A program made the position numbers and the translations under genes. Shown here one piece after another: positions 24,268 through 36,200 of a stretch of 64,000 nucleotides of DNA. Positions within the stretch are counted from its first letter, which is position 1. The number at the start of each line of letters is the position of its first letter. The notes under the pieces were generated by a model. That model saw nothing but the letters and a program-made list of their open reading frames with translations. It did not search any database and had not been told where the DNA came from. Source of the stretch: Brachypodium distachyon (taxonomy: Eukaryota; Streptophyta; Magnoliopsida; Poales; Poaceae); the NCBI RefSeq assembly GCF_000005505.3, contig NC_016132.3, forward strand, positions 18,032,501-18,096,500. Reading direction: 5' to 3'.

Positions 24268-26279
24268 TTTGTTCCATTGTGGGAGTGTTATCCTTCTGAA
24301 GTTGTTCTGGCTTCTGGAATTGGCAAATTGTCCTGCCGTAGTTGGGCAGCTGGGCCTTCCATGTTTCTGGATTTGTTGGTGGGCTGGGTTTGCATGAGTC
24401 TCCATGCCTGCTCGGCTCATTCGTTGCGTCAGAGGCTCAGAGCCCATTGGGTAGAGACTCCTTGACACAACCGGCCGGAGATCTGAAGTGAAGTGTAAAA
24501 CATGATGGTTGCTGTGTCACAAAAGCAGCAGAAGCGTACGCGAAAGCTGCAGCCCTGGCAAAAAGGCCGTGCCTGACGTGCTTCATGTCCGCCCCACTGA
24601 GCGCGCATGTCGGCATGCGAGCCTTCCCTTTTCACCCAACGTCGGGGATCGAGAACTGCGAAAACCGCAGTCCCCAGTGCTGGTAGGGGGCCTCCTCGGG
24701 CTCGCCTCAGCTGCTGCCACTGCAAAGCTTCAAAAGCTGGCCACGGTGGCTACAGAAAGCCTCGCAGGCATTCGCAGCACGCCGCGGGCGGCCTCGCATC
24801 GGGGCTGCCGCGCACGCACGGACACTCGGCTAAAACGAGGATGGTCGGTTCGCCGAGAGATCGGATCGTTAACGTGGTTATTGTTAACGATCTGAGACCA
24901 TTGTTCGGTTCGGTTCGTTAACGGTTCATAAGAGCTCGTTAAACTCGTTAAGATAAATAGATGACATGTTGATCTAATTATTTTTGGCATTACCTATTTG
25001 CTTGGGATAAATTTGGCAGCAAACAAAATATATCAAAAGCTGAACAACGCTATAAAGATTGAAAATAACACATCAAAAAAAAATAACAACACAATTCGAA
25101 CATCAAAATAAATTTTATTAGTCACTCACAAGTAATGTGAGAGACGAGCTCGCTATCGAGCTTAACAAGCAATCGCCGAGCTCGCTTTTTAAGATCGTTA
25201 AGCTTGACTATCTGGAAAAAAAAATCCCTTAACTATCTTAGCGAGCGTGAGATCGTCGATCGAAGCACCAGCACGTCAATCGAATCAACCCACCGGTTCC
25301 GGCCACGAGATCCCGCCTCGCAGTCTCTCTCCGTACACCGCAAAAGCATCCGCGGAAAGGACACCGTTCCAGCGCAAAAGCTAGGCGTGCGAACCAGCAC
25401 AGCAGTTGTACTAAAATATAACCGGGGACGGGGGACGCGGCCAGGGAGCTGGAGACAACGGCGAGCGGCCGACAGGCTGCCCGAGTGCGGCGGTGGGCAC
25501 GTCCACGGTGCTGGACAACAGTACAGTACAGTGGCTCGAAAAGGTCTCGTGAATCCCCGCCCCTCCCTGGTTCCTGCCCGCGCGTGCCGTTCTCCCTCCC
25601 TGGCGGCCACACACGCCCGGAGCGACCCGATCTTTTACTACGAATCATCAAGAGAAACGCATGTGTATTTGCTAGTCCTCCCTCGTGGCCCTTGCTACAT
25701 TTGTCTCTGCCGGTAGTTCTACGTGACTCCACGTACCAGCATTGAACGAGGCGGGCGATGCTGTTGAGTGGAGTGATTGAGGTGGGCAACATGCGGGAGA
25801 GCCATCAATTCAATGCCCAAGTGAGCAGATCGTGATGGACCATCGAGGAAGAAGCAAGCCATGGTCCATGGATACAACAACACAAGTGGTATCTTCAGAG
25901 TTGCAGGACGAGGAGGAAACGGAGTGGAATTAATGGAACGAGCGAACTGGTAGGAAAGAGATGTGCAGTTCAGTTCATTACAGAGTTGGATTTTACCTTG
26001 GCTACAAATTACATCAAGAGGACACCGTGACAGCAGTACAGAACAGCAAAACCAAGCCATCCGGTTTCAGATTCAGTCAGATGGCGCTACAAGGCACTTC
26101 AGGATCGATTCTTCCTGGGGTAAAAAAAATCTAACCCATGGAGAGAGAGAATTTACCAACGAGACCATGTTACTGTCTGTTACTGTACTCGCGAGGATTA
26201 ATACAGCATTACAGCTCCTACTTCTGGTTACTTACCCATAACTGCAACGACGGAGTAATTACCTGCTGATTAATTAGCG
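24268..26279. other. Intergenic and 3' UTR of the MGCC gene
   Basis: No gene supported. 24830-25210 is a repeat-like block with 'gttcggttcgttaacg' and 'gctcgttaaactcgttaag' near the left and complementary 'gagctcgc...gatcgttaagc' motifs near the right, suggesting an unclassified transposon. 25230-25720 is GC-rich with overlapping frames on both strands and no domain. From about 26280 leftwards lies the 3' flank of the reverse-strand MGCC gene. Confidence 0.4.
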
Positions 26280-27134
26280 CTACAGGAAGATGAAGCATTC
26301 CATGGACACCAGGGGATTCTCCAAGGACTCCTTCCCCTCCCCCTCGGCCTCCCCCTCGCCGCCGCTAGTGGCAGCGTCTTCCTTCACCGGTTCCTGCGGT
26401 GTCGGCGGCGATGCAGATTGCGCAACAGGGGGACCACCGTCTGGCTGCACCGACCCCACCGGCTGCGGCGGCGGCAGGGGAGGCGCCTCCTGCGCACGCT
26501 GCGGCGGCGTGGACGCGCGGCCGCACGGCCTCGCCGGGACAGGCGGCTTCCGCTGTGCGTCGCGGCGGTGGTCCTGCGAGTGCGACCGCTTCGCGGCCGG
26601 CGACGGCGACCTCCGTCCGGGGTCGCGCCGCGGCGCCGGGGGCGGCGGCGAGGGAGACGCGCGCCCGGCGCCGCCGCGAGGAACGGCGGCAGGGCGGTCC
26701 CGCCTGGCGCGCCTGGGCTCGGCACCGGAGCCGGACACGGGTCCCAGGCGCCTCCTTGGCGGCTTCGAGGAAGGGGAGCGGTCCGGCCCGGTCGCCGTGG
26801 TCGCGACCGACGACTCGGACGCCGCCTCCGACTTCTCTTCCAAGGAATGCGCGGGCCTGCGGGCCGCCCTACCACCGTCGACCTGCTTCACCCTGGTGCC
26901 GCCGCCGCCATCCTTCGCCTGGGCCTTCTCCAGCGATGGCGGCGCCAGGGCCCCCGCGACCCGCTTGGGCCTGAGCCTGGGCCTGACTCTCGGCGTCTCC
27001 GAGAGTACCTCCTTGACCTTCTCCTCCTCCGGCGGCGCTAGGTCGCGGGCGTCCACCTTCTTCCTCGGGCCTGGGCGAGCTTCTTCCCCCAGCGGCGCAG
27101 GCTCGCTGGGCTTCTTGCTGACGCAGCAGCCCAT
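26280..27134 (-). CDS. MGCC-type putative N-myristoylated, disordered plant protein
   Basis: A single-exon protein of 284 residues. It begins MGCCVSKKPSEP: Gly2 is a candidate for N-myristoylation, and Cys3 and Cys4 for S-acylation, which would place it on the plasma membrane or endomembranes. The middle is low-complexity, rich in Pro, Ala, Arg and Ser, with SPSPPPPAP and RSPSPAAKR stretches and no folded domain. The C-terminus is distinctive: ENPLVSMECFIFL. An N-terminal MGC/CxS motif joined to a C-terminal MECFIFL-like motif marks an uncharacterised land-plant family as I remember it. Function is unknown. The forward strand is also open over the same stretch (26290-27168), but only the reverse frame has these conserved ends. 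Confidence 0.8.
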   Translation of the reverse strand: MGCCVSKKPSEPAPLGEEARPGPRKKVDARDLAPPEEEKVKEVLSETPRVRPRLRPKRVAGALAPPSLEKAQAKDGGGGTRVKQVDGGRAARRPAHSLEEKSEAASESSVATTATGPDRSPSSKPPRRRLGPVSGSGAEPRRARRDRPAAVPRGGAGRASPSPPPPAPRRDPGRRSPSPAAKRSHSQDHRRDAQRKPPVPARPCGRASTPPQRAQEAPPLPPPQPVGSVQPDGGPPVAQSASPPTPQEPVKEDAATSGGEGEAEGEGKESLENPLVSMECFIFL

Positions 27135-28375
27135 GCCTTCCCCTGTCCTCCTCCTAGCTGGAGTTTAGGAGAGTCGTTGTCGCCTGTGGGAGCGGAGTGG
27201 AAAGAGAGCAGAAGAGGAGACTATGGGGAGAGACCGAGAGAGTCGTGGCGTTGGGTTTCCCTCCGTTGTGCTTTGATTTGCGTTGAGCAGAGGAGCCGAG
27301 GACGGTTGTGGTGGGAGACCACGAGTCAAAAAGAGCTCAGCTAGGTAGGCGTTTGGCTGAGATCAGGAAGTGAAAATGGTTTCAAAAGTTAAGATAATTC
27401 TTATGTTTGGTCCTTACAACACGAAGAAGTAGAATGGAACCATATGGTTTCTCAAAAGAAAATATTTTCCTGATATGTCTAATCATCTCATTGGTTCCAA
27501 GTGGAATCAGTGATTAAGTGTTTGGTTTTTAGTATATAGCAAAATAGAACCGTTTCATTACATTCCATTCCTGTAGGAATAGAACCGTTTCGTTCCATTC
27601 CATTCCACCTCGTTGTACAACCAAACACAGCACAGCCCTAGTGTTCTCCAACGGTCCATGCTCGTAAAACGTTTCCCTTGTCTCGGTCTCACAGTAGTAG
27701 TATGTTCGAAACTCCAAATACCTTGGCGCGGCAACAATGGTATACTATTAGCACGGTGAGAAAGAACCAATGCTGAGTAACTTGTCTGGAGGCGAGCTCG
27801 GTCCGGAGCGTGTTGACAGACACAGGACATGGTTCATGCACCACGAGTCCACGAACGCACCGTTGATTCCGTTGTCCATCCTCTTGGATCCGAACGTCAG
27901 AGCTAATCTCTGGCCATGGCCACGAACCATGCAAGGTACGGAGTGCTTGGGTAGGTGCTTCTAGTTTTTTTAGGGAATGTAGGTGCTTCTAGTTGACATC
28001 GTGGACACAGATTTTCTGGGAAATTGAAGGGTACTTGATTATCTCAAGAGTAAATTACAAAAAAGCCACCACATTAGAGAGTAGAGTTTTACTATGGTAC
28101 CAATTTACGGGTTTTTTAATTAAAAACCACCTAATTTTCTTAACCACTCAGCCGCTAGCGTCTATTCCCGAAACTGACTGGCATGATCCATTGTCGGGCC
28201 AGCGTGTCTCGCCACACGGACTTTTTCTCTCTCCTCTTTGCGCCTTCTTCTCTTCTCCACCCAAATCAAGAGCATCCAAAGAGCTTCGAGCTAAAGAAAC
28301 TCGTCACCGTCGGCACGCTGCCATCCACGTGCCCCCGTCGACCAGCCAAGACAAGGCAACCAAGACGACCAAGAC
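27135..28375. other. Upstream region of the MGCC gene and MITE debris
   Basis: 27135-27330 is the GC/GA-rich promoter and 5' UTR of the reverse-strand gene; no TATA box seen. 27347-27628 looks like a MITE: 'gcgtttggctgagatc' at the left and 'caaccaaacac' at the right, with inverted 'gttccatt' motifs. At 27951-27995 the segment taggtgcttctagtt occurs twice. Near 28050 a 'gtaaattacaaaaaagccacc' stretch resembles a Mutator MITE end. No coding region. Confidence 0.4.
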
Positions 28376-28915
28376 TGTTGGATGTGATCCAAATTCCCAG
28401 GGGCCGGGAGTAGGGCCGGAAGCCCTACTTCCGGCCGAACCTCCGGTTGCTTTCCGTTACTTTTCGTGAAAATGCGGAACTTGTTGTGGAACTTCCGGAT
28501 ATTCAAGAATTATCGGAACTTCCGGTGTGCCCGTTACGGATCTGCTTTGTCCTAATGCTCCTGCTATATATACCCCTTGTAAGCTGCCGTTTTTGGTAGA
28601 GTTCGCACGAGTTGCATCTGTAGAACCTCCTTGGCGTTGTAGCGTTGTAAACACTCCCCCATATAGTGAAGTTTTGCTGGCTGGCGCCCGTGGTTTTTTC
28701 CTCTTATTGTTTGAGAGGGTTTGTCACGTTAAATCCGTGTGTCCTTGTCCTGTGATTTCTTCTTCTTTTTTCGTTCTTGCTTGTCGCGTTCATAACAAGT
28801 GGTATCAGAGCCCCAGGTTCCTCCTAGGGTTTGCGACATGTCTACCTTGAAGTTCGATCTGTTTGCAGCTGGACTACACCACACGATTCTCGTGGTGGCA
28901 AGTGAACATGCAGGT
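28376..28915 (+). mobile_element. Truncated Copia element: LTR, primer-binding site, start of gag
   Basis: A 422-bp LTR (28376-28797) begins TGTTGGATGTGATCC and ends CATAACA, with a TATATATACC box at 28565. Three bases on, TGGTATCAGAGCC (28800-28812) matches the initiator-Met tRNA primer-binding site used by Copia elements. Then comes an ATG (28838) and MSTLKFDL; after a one-base frame change, QLDYTTRFSWWQV follows, the usual opening of Copia gag. The element stops near 28915, where LINE sequence begins. The shift and truncation make it inactive. Confidence 0.8.
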
Positions 28916-29180
28916 GATTTCTTTCGCCTCATTAGCAAAGATGCGTCGATTTTTTTCTTTCCGGACATTCCACATAGTGTAGATGAGAAGGCCGTTCAAA
29001 TCCCGCTTTACCTCCTTAGGAATTTGCGCTCCGTCAGCTTCCCACCACTCATCAATGGTATGAGAATCGTCAATACTGGAAGCAAAATTTCCATTCCCTC
29101 CTCGCACCTTCTCCTAAACCAACTTGATGAAAGGGCAGTCCATGCACAAATGCTGAACCGTCTCCTACGAAGAGGAGCAA
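28916..29180 (-). mobile_element. LINE C-terminal fragment
   Basis: The reverse strand encodes ETVQHLCMDCPFIKLV, then (after a stop in place of the usual Trp) a DEWW segment and IYTMWNVRKEKNRRIF. This is the signature tail of plant L1-type LINE proteins, after the reverse transcriptase zinc-finger region. In-frame stops show it is dead. It abuts the Copia fragment directly. Confidence 0.75.
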
Positions 29181-29269
29181 AGGGAGCGGCAGCCATCATT
29201 CTCCCATCGCCTAGTGTCAAGGTTTGGAACCAAGATGCCATGCAATGTCTAGGACATGGATTTCTTCAA

Positions 29270-29440
29270 ATCATCCACGGTGGTCTCCATTGGAAACGGG
29301 AAAAATGCTTCTTTTTGGCACGATTTTCCTTGGCACGATGGTGCATGCCTTAGACCTCTTTCCCAATCTCTTTTTCATTGCGACTGGGAAGAACATAACC
29401 GTCAAGCAAGAGCTTCAAAACGATAACTGGATCAATGCCA
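29270..29440 (+). mobile_element. LINE zf-RVT fragment, opposite orientation
   Basis: The forward strand reads GNGKNASFWHDFPWHDGACL, then RPLSQSLFHCDW: the 'G-NG--SFW-D-W--G--L' motif at the start of the plant LINE zf-RVT region. It lies in the opposite orientation to the fragment at 28916-29180. The two pieces are not collinear parts of one insertion unless an inversion happened, as in twin-primed LINE insertions. Confidence 0.55.
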
Positions 29441-30220
29441 AGAATCATGCCAAAAAGAAAGTTGGTTTGCGCACATCACTGGCCGAGAACGCGAGGCGTG
29501 TTTCGCAAAACTCAATGCAAGTGACGAGGGGAGTACCACCATTTGATCCAGGCCGCAAATATTACATCGGATGGCTCGTGCTAATTTGATTGCACGACTG
29601 CACAATTTGACTGATTGCATACCATAGGGAGCCCTTAAACATTGAAGCAACTCAAATAAACTTAATTGGAGACAGAATGATCAGTGCAGGAGTAACTTCA
29701 ACCTGCAAAGTTCCAATGTTATTTACTCCATCAGATTATTTTTGTCGGTGGTCTGGATTTAGTTGAAAAAGTCAGTGTTTACACTTTTTTTTCCGAGGTT
29801 TGTATTTATCAGATTATTTTTGTCGGTGGTATGCGATTTGCGTTTCAAATTTCAATCGGAGTCTTCCTGCGACCGAAAGGGACACCACACCAAGTCACCT
29901 CCAAGCACCGTAAAAACAACACAATCCCACACAGTACGGGAACAGCCTGGCGCTTAACATTCTCGGGCCCACCCCACAGCCTGACCCGACCCCACCTGTC
30001 ATGCACTACCACGCGCACAGCCACCATTTTCCTTTTTTTTGACAGCACGCGCACAGCTACCTTTTTTTTTTGAGGGACGCGCACAGCCACCTTAATTTCT
30101 CTCCCCCGTACTTTACTCCTCCAGAAAGCAACGCAAGTAGGAGGAGATACAGCAGCGGTTGGTCGCCACCACGTTCCACCGCCGCTGCCGGAGAAGGAGG
30201 AGGAGGAAGGCGGCCGGACC
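29441..30220. other. SCAMP upstream region and 5' UTR
   Basis: No gene. It holds a duplicated 'atcagattatttttgtcggtgg' segment (about 29730 and 29810) and three copies of ACGCGCACAGCYACC (see separate entry). 30100-30220 is a GC-rich 5' UTR leading into the SCAMP ATG. A forward frame over 29763-30073 is not convincing. Confidence 0.5.
30011..30091. repeat. Three copies of ACGCGCACAGCYACC in the SCAMP upstream region
   Basis: Copies at 30011-30025, 30047-30061 and 30077-30091, each followed by a T- or A/T-rich spacer (attttcctttttttt, tttttttttt, ttaattt). Spacing is about 30-36 bp. It may be a promoter element or a simple tandem duplication. Confidence 0.6.
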
Positions 30221-33200
30221 ATGGCGGGGAAGCACGGCCGCAACGGCTTCGAGGACGACGACGTCAACCCCTTCGCGGTGAGTGCTCCTCGCTCGCTCCC
30301 CACCCACCGTCACAGCTACCCCTATCTGTCTCGCGCCGTCGGCACGACCCTTCGAGAAGTATTCCCCGTCGGTGCAGATCTCGCGTTCCGTTTTTTTCTC
30401 TGGTATGGTTCGCGTGGACTGTACTCGTGTTTGGGATCGTCATTGCTCGGTTGCTGGTGCACTGGATCTGAGCGTGGGAGGAGGCTGTGATGGGGGAGAT
30501 GCGGATTTGTGCGCGTCGAGTTGGGAATTACCCTGTGATAGGTTGTGAGTGCTAATTGCTCTTGGGGCGGTTGGGTGGCTCCGGATCTGTGTTCATGTGA
30601 TGAACTAGTTGCGAAGTGGATGATTAGTAGCTTGTGCTAGGTGATTGGAAGGGGGGTGCACGATAGTAGAATTCAGCGTAGTTCCTGAAGCTTCAGATTT
30701 GGTCTCATCTACGGACTAATGAAATGTGTTACCTTAATACCTTTTCTTTACATAGATAATGTACCTTAATACCTTTGGTGTGATACAAGAGCATGTAGCA
30801 CATTCCCTGGTCTAGCACCGTCTTTTATGACTAGGTTCATTTGCTACTGAATACTGGAGATAGATTGTTGGAGCTAGGCTACTACCATATGCTAATTGAA
30901 TATTTGTGAGTTCATCATGATATGGAGGTTCTTCAACTCTGTTGTTTTACTTTCTTCATGCTGGTAGAGTTTACCACGTAGAGGATAAGCCGGTTGCTGC
31001 AGGTTTGAGAAATGTGATACTCCCTCCGTCCCATATTAAGTGACTCAAATTTGCTCAAATATGGATGTGTCTATACCCAAAAAGCGTCTAGATACATGCA
31101 ATATTTCGTCACTTAATATGGGACTGAGGGAGTATTATGGTGCTTACTGTACTTATCGAGGGTCATTTTAATACAGCACTATTTTCAGACCCACTGTTTT
31201 GTGTTAATCAAATTCAAATCAAGTGGTTTCTTGAAAAAACCTTCTAATTTTCTACCAATGTGTTACAAGTCTAGAACTTACATTTATCTTAGAACTCGGT
31301 TCATGTGATACCTGATGTGTTAATGGTGGGTAGGTCATGGATAAGAATCTTGGATGTGAAATTTCTTCATTCAAGGTGGAAAAATACTAAAACTGAATTG
31401 TACATGACACAAGTACCATTTGTTAGGTTTATTTGTTGGTGATGTCTTCTAGCTGCTGTAGACAAGAGCATATTTGGTTGTAGTCAACTTGAATACACCT
31501 GCTCTGTGGCAACACACGTTTCATGGTCACTGGTGTGGTCATCGCATGCAAAACTAAATGCGCATGAATGCATTAACAGGCCATCCTCAACTACTTGCTA
31601 AAATAGTTTAGATTTGTATCCTGCATATTTATTGATTAGTGGGTAACTAAAGCCACACATTAATTGTAATCAAGTTAAATACACCTGACCTGTTGCAAGC
31701 GAATGCATTTATGCATTGACAAACGATGCTCAATCACATGCTTTTTAGAGCATGCATTATCCTGCATATTTACTGATTACTGGGTAACTAAAGCTAAATA
31801 CCATGTTAAGTTCTAGTAATCAAGTAACTATGCAGTTATGCAGCAGTTCTCGTACCTATCTTCAATCAAAGCTTTTGGTTCTCTGTTATTTGTTGGTTTC
31901 TTTCATCTGCTTTTCATTTTATGCTATGATGTGTTGGTAGTTCATACATATACATCATGTAGGACTGTTGTTAAGCAGCAGGTTATTTCTATCTCATAGA
32001 AGATCATGCTATTATTAAGTTGTTCAGAGGCTTCTAGTTTTGGACCCGCTTGGTCCTAATATCTTCCAAGCCTGCTATTCTGCAGGGAGGGAGCGTTCCT
32101 GCTGCATCCAACGCTCGACTCTCACCCCTCTCCCATGAACCAGCCGGTTTTTATAATGTGGACATCCCTATGGATTCAGCTAAGGTACTGCAGTGCAACC
32201 CTGTTGAATGTTCATTATTGTATCAAAATCTAGTTTTGTAAGTTTTTCTTGACTCAAGAAAATAGTCTTAATTAAGTTTCTTGTTGTAATTGTATAGATG
32301 CTGTCTTTGCCATTGTCACGGTCAATTTTTTATGTATCATCAAGTATTTCTTGTGATTACTTTTTTATGTCTTATTTGTTTTGCAATCTTGTTGAAATTA
32401 TAGGGTCTCTCTCATCTTTCAATAGCAATTTTTACATGTCTTTCTGAAGCAGTTAATGGAGTGGTATTTAGTCATTCTATTTGGTGTTTTTCAGTACCAG
32501 AGCCTTCTTAGTTCTTAGTCCATGTGCTCGTTCAAGTATACCTTATTAAATTCAATGGAGAGTTTAACTGCATAAGAAACGTGAAACTTATTCCTTTATT
32601 TACACCCTTCATGTGCGAAGTTACTTTTTAGCTATCCTGTGATTGGTTTGTTTATGTATGATTCCTTACGTCACGTGTATATTTATCTGCCTTCAGGATG
32701 TGAAGAAAAAGGAGAAAGAACTCCAGGCTATGGAAGCTGAGCTAAACAAAAGAGAAAAGGTGAGTGATTTGACTGGTTGGCTGCTCCTAGCTAGGTACAG
32801 TAATATAGATATACTAGCTATACAATTTATCATAAGTGGTGTCAAAAGCATATGTGAAACTAGAAGCTACAGCTTCGCAAAGATTTATGGTTTCCCTATG
32901 GTACCTGGCTACCTGCTATAGCGTTACAACCTACTACCAGCGGAACCAACCAAACCGTGATTTATGTTAATTTCCAGAGCGTTTCGGTAGCTATGCTAGC
33001 TCTAAAGTCCAGATAGTTTAACACATGCTATATATTAATTATCTGGTGATCTGGCAATGACAGTGTACTAAATTTGTAGTGGTTTACTGGTATGAATCTA
33101 CGGAAGTTCTGTGCCTTCACCTCAACTTGCCAAAACTAATTAACCAGTATACCATAACCGTCAACAGTGTATTGAAATTACTGCACATGTAGCTTGCGTT

Positions 33201-36200
33201 GAACAGAGTCCCCGGAGATCAATGGTTTACTGGTACAGTAAAATGGACAAAAACATGCATCTTCCTGCTTGGTTGGGCCTATAAAAGCTGTGCTACAAAC
33301 TAGAGGGTGTTTCTGGTTAGTTCAAAGGTGCACCTGGGGGCACATGCCTCGGGTGGAAAAAAAATAAGTAAATAACTATTCTGTGAATGTATTTTTTAAA
33401 ATAAAACATGTAAATGCTTGAGTCCTTCATATGCCTGTCAATTTTCATGGCAAAAAGATAATTTAATATGTTGAATTTTACAGTGAGACGCCAGAGTATT
33501 TTATATCAAAGAAAGATTGTCCATTTTTAGTATATTTACCATATGCAGTTTTCCCCCTCCAAATGCTGATCTTGTTCCTCTTTTTTTGCCTCCCTGCCCT
33601 AGGAATTGAAAAGGAAGGAAGAGGCTGCATCTCGAGGTATAACTCACATTTTTTCCTTTTGCTGAATAGCTTTAATTGTTTTATTTTGGTCACTCCACTA
33701 GCATAAACAATTGAAGACAGAAGCAGGATTAATAAAGGCAGTTGGTTCATGTGGAAATGTATCTACCAAGAAACTGTTGCCTGCCCACTCATTGTGAGTG
33801 AGAGTCTACAGTGTTGTCGAAATTGTTCACAGAAAATGGAACATATAGCCATTTTAGTCTTACAACATGGGATGGGCAGCAGGTTTGTCAGTTTATCACC
33901 CTGTATGGTTATTGGTGATATTTGCTGACGATGTTCCGTATATCCAATTGATAATTTGGAATTGGTCTTTGCAAAGTTTGAATTTTGTGATGTAAAAAAA
34001 ATCTAATTACAGTTCCTTCGCGCAAGAGCAAATTTAATTTGGTACTTATTCTGCTTTACCTATTCGTAGTAGGTTTGCACTTTTTATAGCTAATTGGTTG
34101 TTACAACTTTTATGTTTTGCTTGCAATTTATTATCTCCCATAATTGCTTATTCGTTTCCTTTTCAGCTGGCATTGTCATCGAAGAGAAAAACTGGCCGCC
34201 GCTTTTCCCTCTCATTCACCACAATATTTCAAATGAGATACCCATCCATCTACAGAGAATGCAGTACCTTGCATTTTCATCATTTTTGGGTAAGTTCTAA
34301 TAATGTAAAATATGTGGTGTATGATATGAACTGTGCTACCATTAACTTTTTTACTTGAGTATTGTAGAATAATTTGAGCGCATAATTGTGTGGTGTCCCA
34401 CAGGACCTCAACTCCCTTTATTGCTAAGGATTACAAGTTTACAGCCAGGGTAATATGGACTTTCAGACTATGAACCTGTGCTCTTACGATACAAAGCCTC
34501 TTATCACTTCCCCTCAAGATAGGCATGAAATAACAATCTTGGCCATATTTCATTTGTAAACCCTTAGACCTCTACGTCTACGAGTCTTTAGCGATCTTTG
34601 TCTCCATGCAATAATGGCACCACCAATACAAATCTACCCACCATGGTTAAGTTTCTGATAGTGTATCAAGGACTTGTGATTGATCACCACCTCTAGCTGT
34701 GTGCATCATAAGATGCAGACGCCAAGAGGACATTGTACTCTTTCTATCTAAGAAAAATCACCTAAAGCAACTTGTCTCCCACCTCTACTGCCAGCACTCC
34801 AAGCCCTGGCCTCAATCACCTCTGTCCACATGCCTCTTGGCCTTCATCACCTCCCCCCCAAATACCTAATCCCTCGGCCCTCTCCACTCTTCTGCCTCCA
34901 ATTCTACCACCGCCAAGCTTACAGAGCAGCCAGAGCTATGAAACCCAGTATCTGCACAAGCTGGTCAACGACCAACTAGCAGTACAGCACACGGAACAGC
35001 ACCGCAGCATGGATCACAACAAATCAGCCACAATAATATCACAATTCACAAGAGCCATTTCAAATATCAGCCAACCTGAACTGGAGTCCAACAGCACCAT
35101 CACAAAAACAGAGCTACACGATACCTTCTTTGATCCCCAGAGTCACAACAAATACTACCCCTTTTTCAGCTTATACCAAACAGTAGCAATGCGGATCAAA
35201 TTCTCCAACCTCTGCAGCGGGCAACCACAACTGTATTTTTTCTCGGTTTGCTTCTACTGGAACCTGGCGGTGCCTGCATGCTGACTACCAATTTGGACTC
35301 TTACTAGATCGTAATACTAACTCACTAACAAGTATTTCAATTGTTTTCCTTGCCATATTGGTACCGGGAGGATGGCTTGGCGGCCCGGCTGTTTGGGGAT
35401 GGGGATTAGATTAGGGATTGGGAGGACTAAGTAGACTGGAGATAGATTCTGATTCTTCCTGCTTAATGAAAATAGACGTGCCAAGGCTCCTTATTATAGA
35501 GCTGGCCCTAACAATTGAATCTAAACAGATCTCACTCTAAGGAAATATCTTATTTCTAATAGCCTTAAGGCCCAAGCTAAGGGATATCTTATGTATAATT
35601 GACTACTTAATTTTAATAATACCCCGTACTATTCTTAACTGAAAGATACCAGGGATTATATAGCTAGGGCTGGCTGGCTCCAGCATTTGGGTGACCAACC
35701 CACATGACGTCTGCACCAATTATGTAATTGTGAACATGGAATGAAAGCAATAAGTCTGGGTTCTTTGGCATATTGCAAGGAATATACCATTTTCATTTGA
35801 TTAGTGAGACTAACTAGTCTGGCTGAAAAACATTTTGATAGATAGGGCTAATTTATGTTTTTTTGTGTGGCAAAATTTGGATCTTATGCAGGATTGACTG
35901 CCTGCCTCTTCTGGAATATCATAGCGACCACAACAGCATGGGTTAAGGGAGAAGGTATAGCTGAACTGTACCGTATCGTCTGCATCTGATATATCAGTTG
36001 CTATCATACTACTTACACTGTCAACTAACACGTGAAACTAATATGACATCTCTGCTTCAACAGGTGTTATGATTTGGCTGCTTGCCATTATTTACTTCAT
36101 ATCTGGTGTTCCTGGGGCTTATGTGTTATGGTACCGTCCTCTTTATAATGCAATGAGGTAGTGTATGTGCATTGATAATTTATTAGGTATACAAAAAAGT

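Noticed and set aside
25204..25792. 184-codon reverse and 170-codon forward frames
   Set aside because: GC-rich overlap on both strands, Arg/Ser/Pro composition, no domain.
26384..27168. Forward frames opposite the MGCC gene
   Set aside because: Shadows of a high-GC3 gene; only the reverse frame has the conserved start and end motifs.
28799..29353. 184-codon forward frame
   Set aside because: Spans the Copia primer-binding site, a frameshifted gag start and an antisense LINE fragment; a chance fusion.
34772..35284. 170-codon forward frame in SCAMP intron 5
   Set aside because: Low-complexity Pro/Ser start, no domain, lies inside a likely LTR on the opposite strand.
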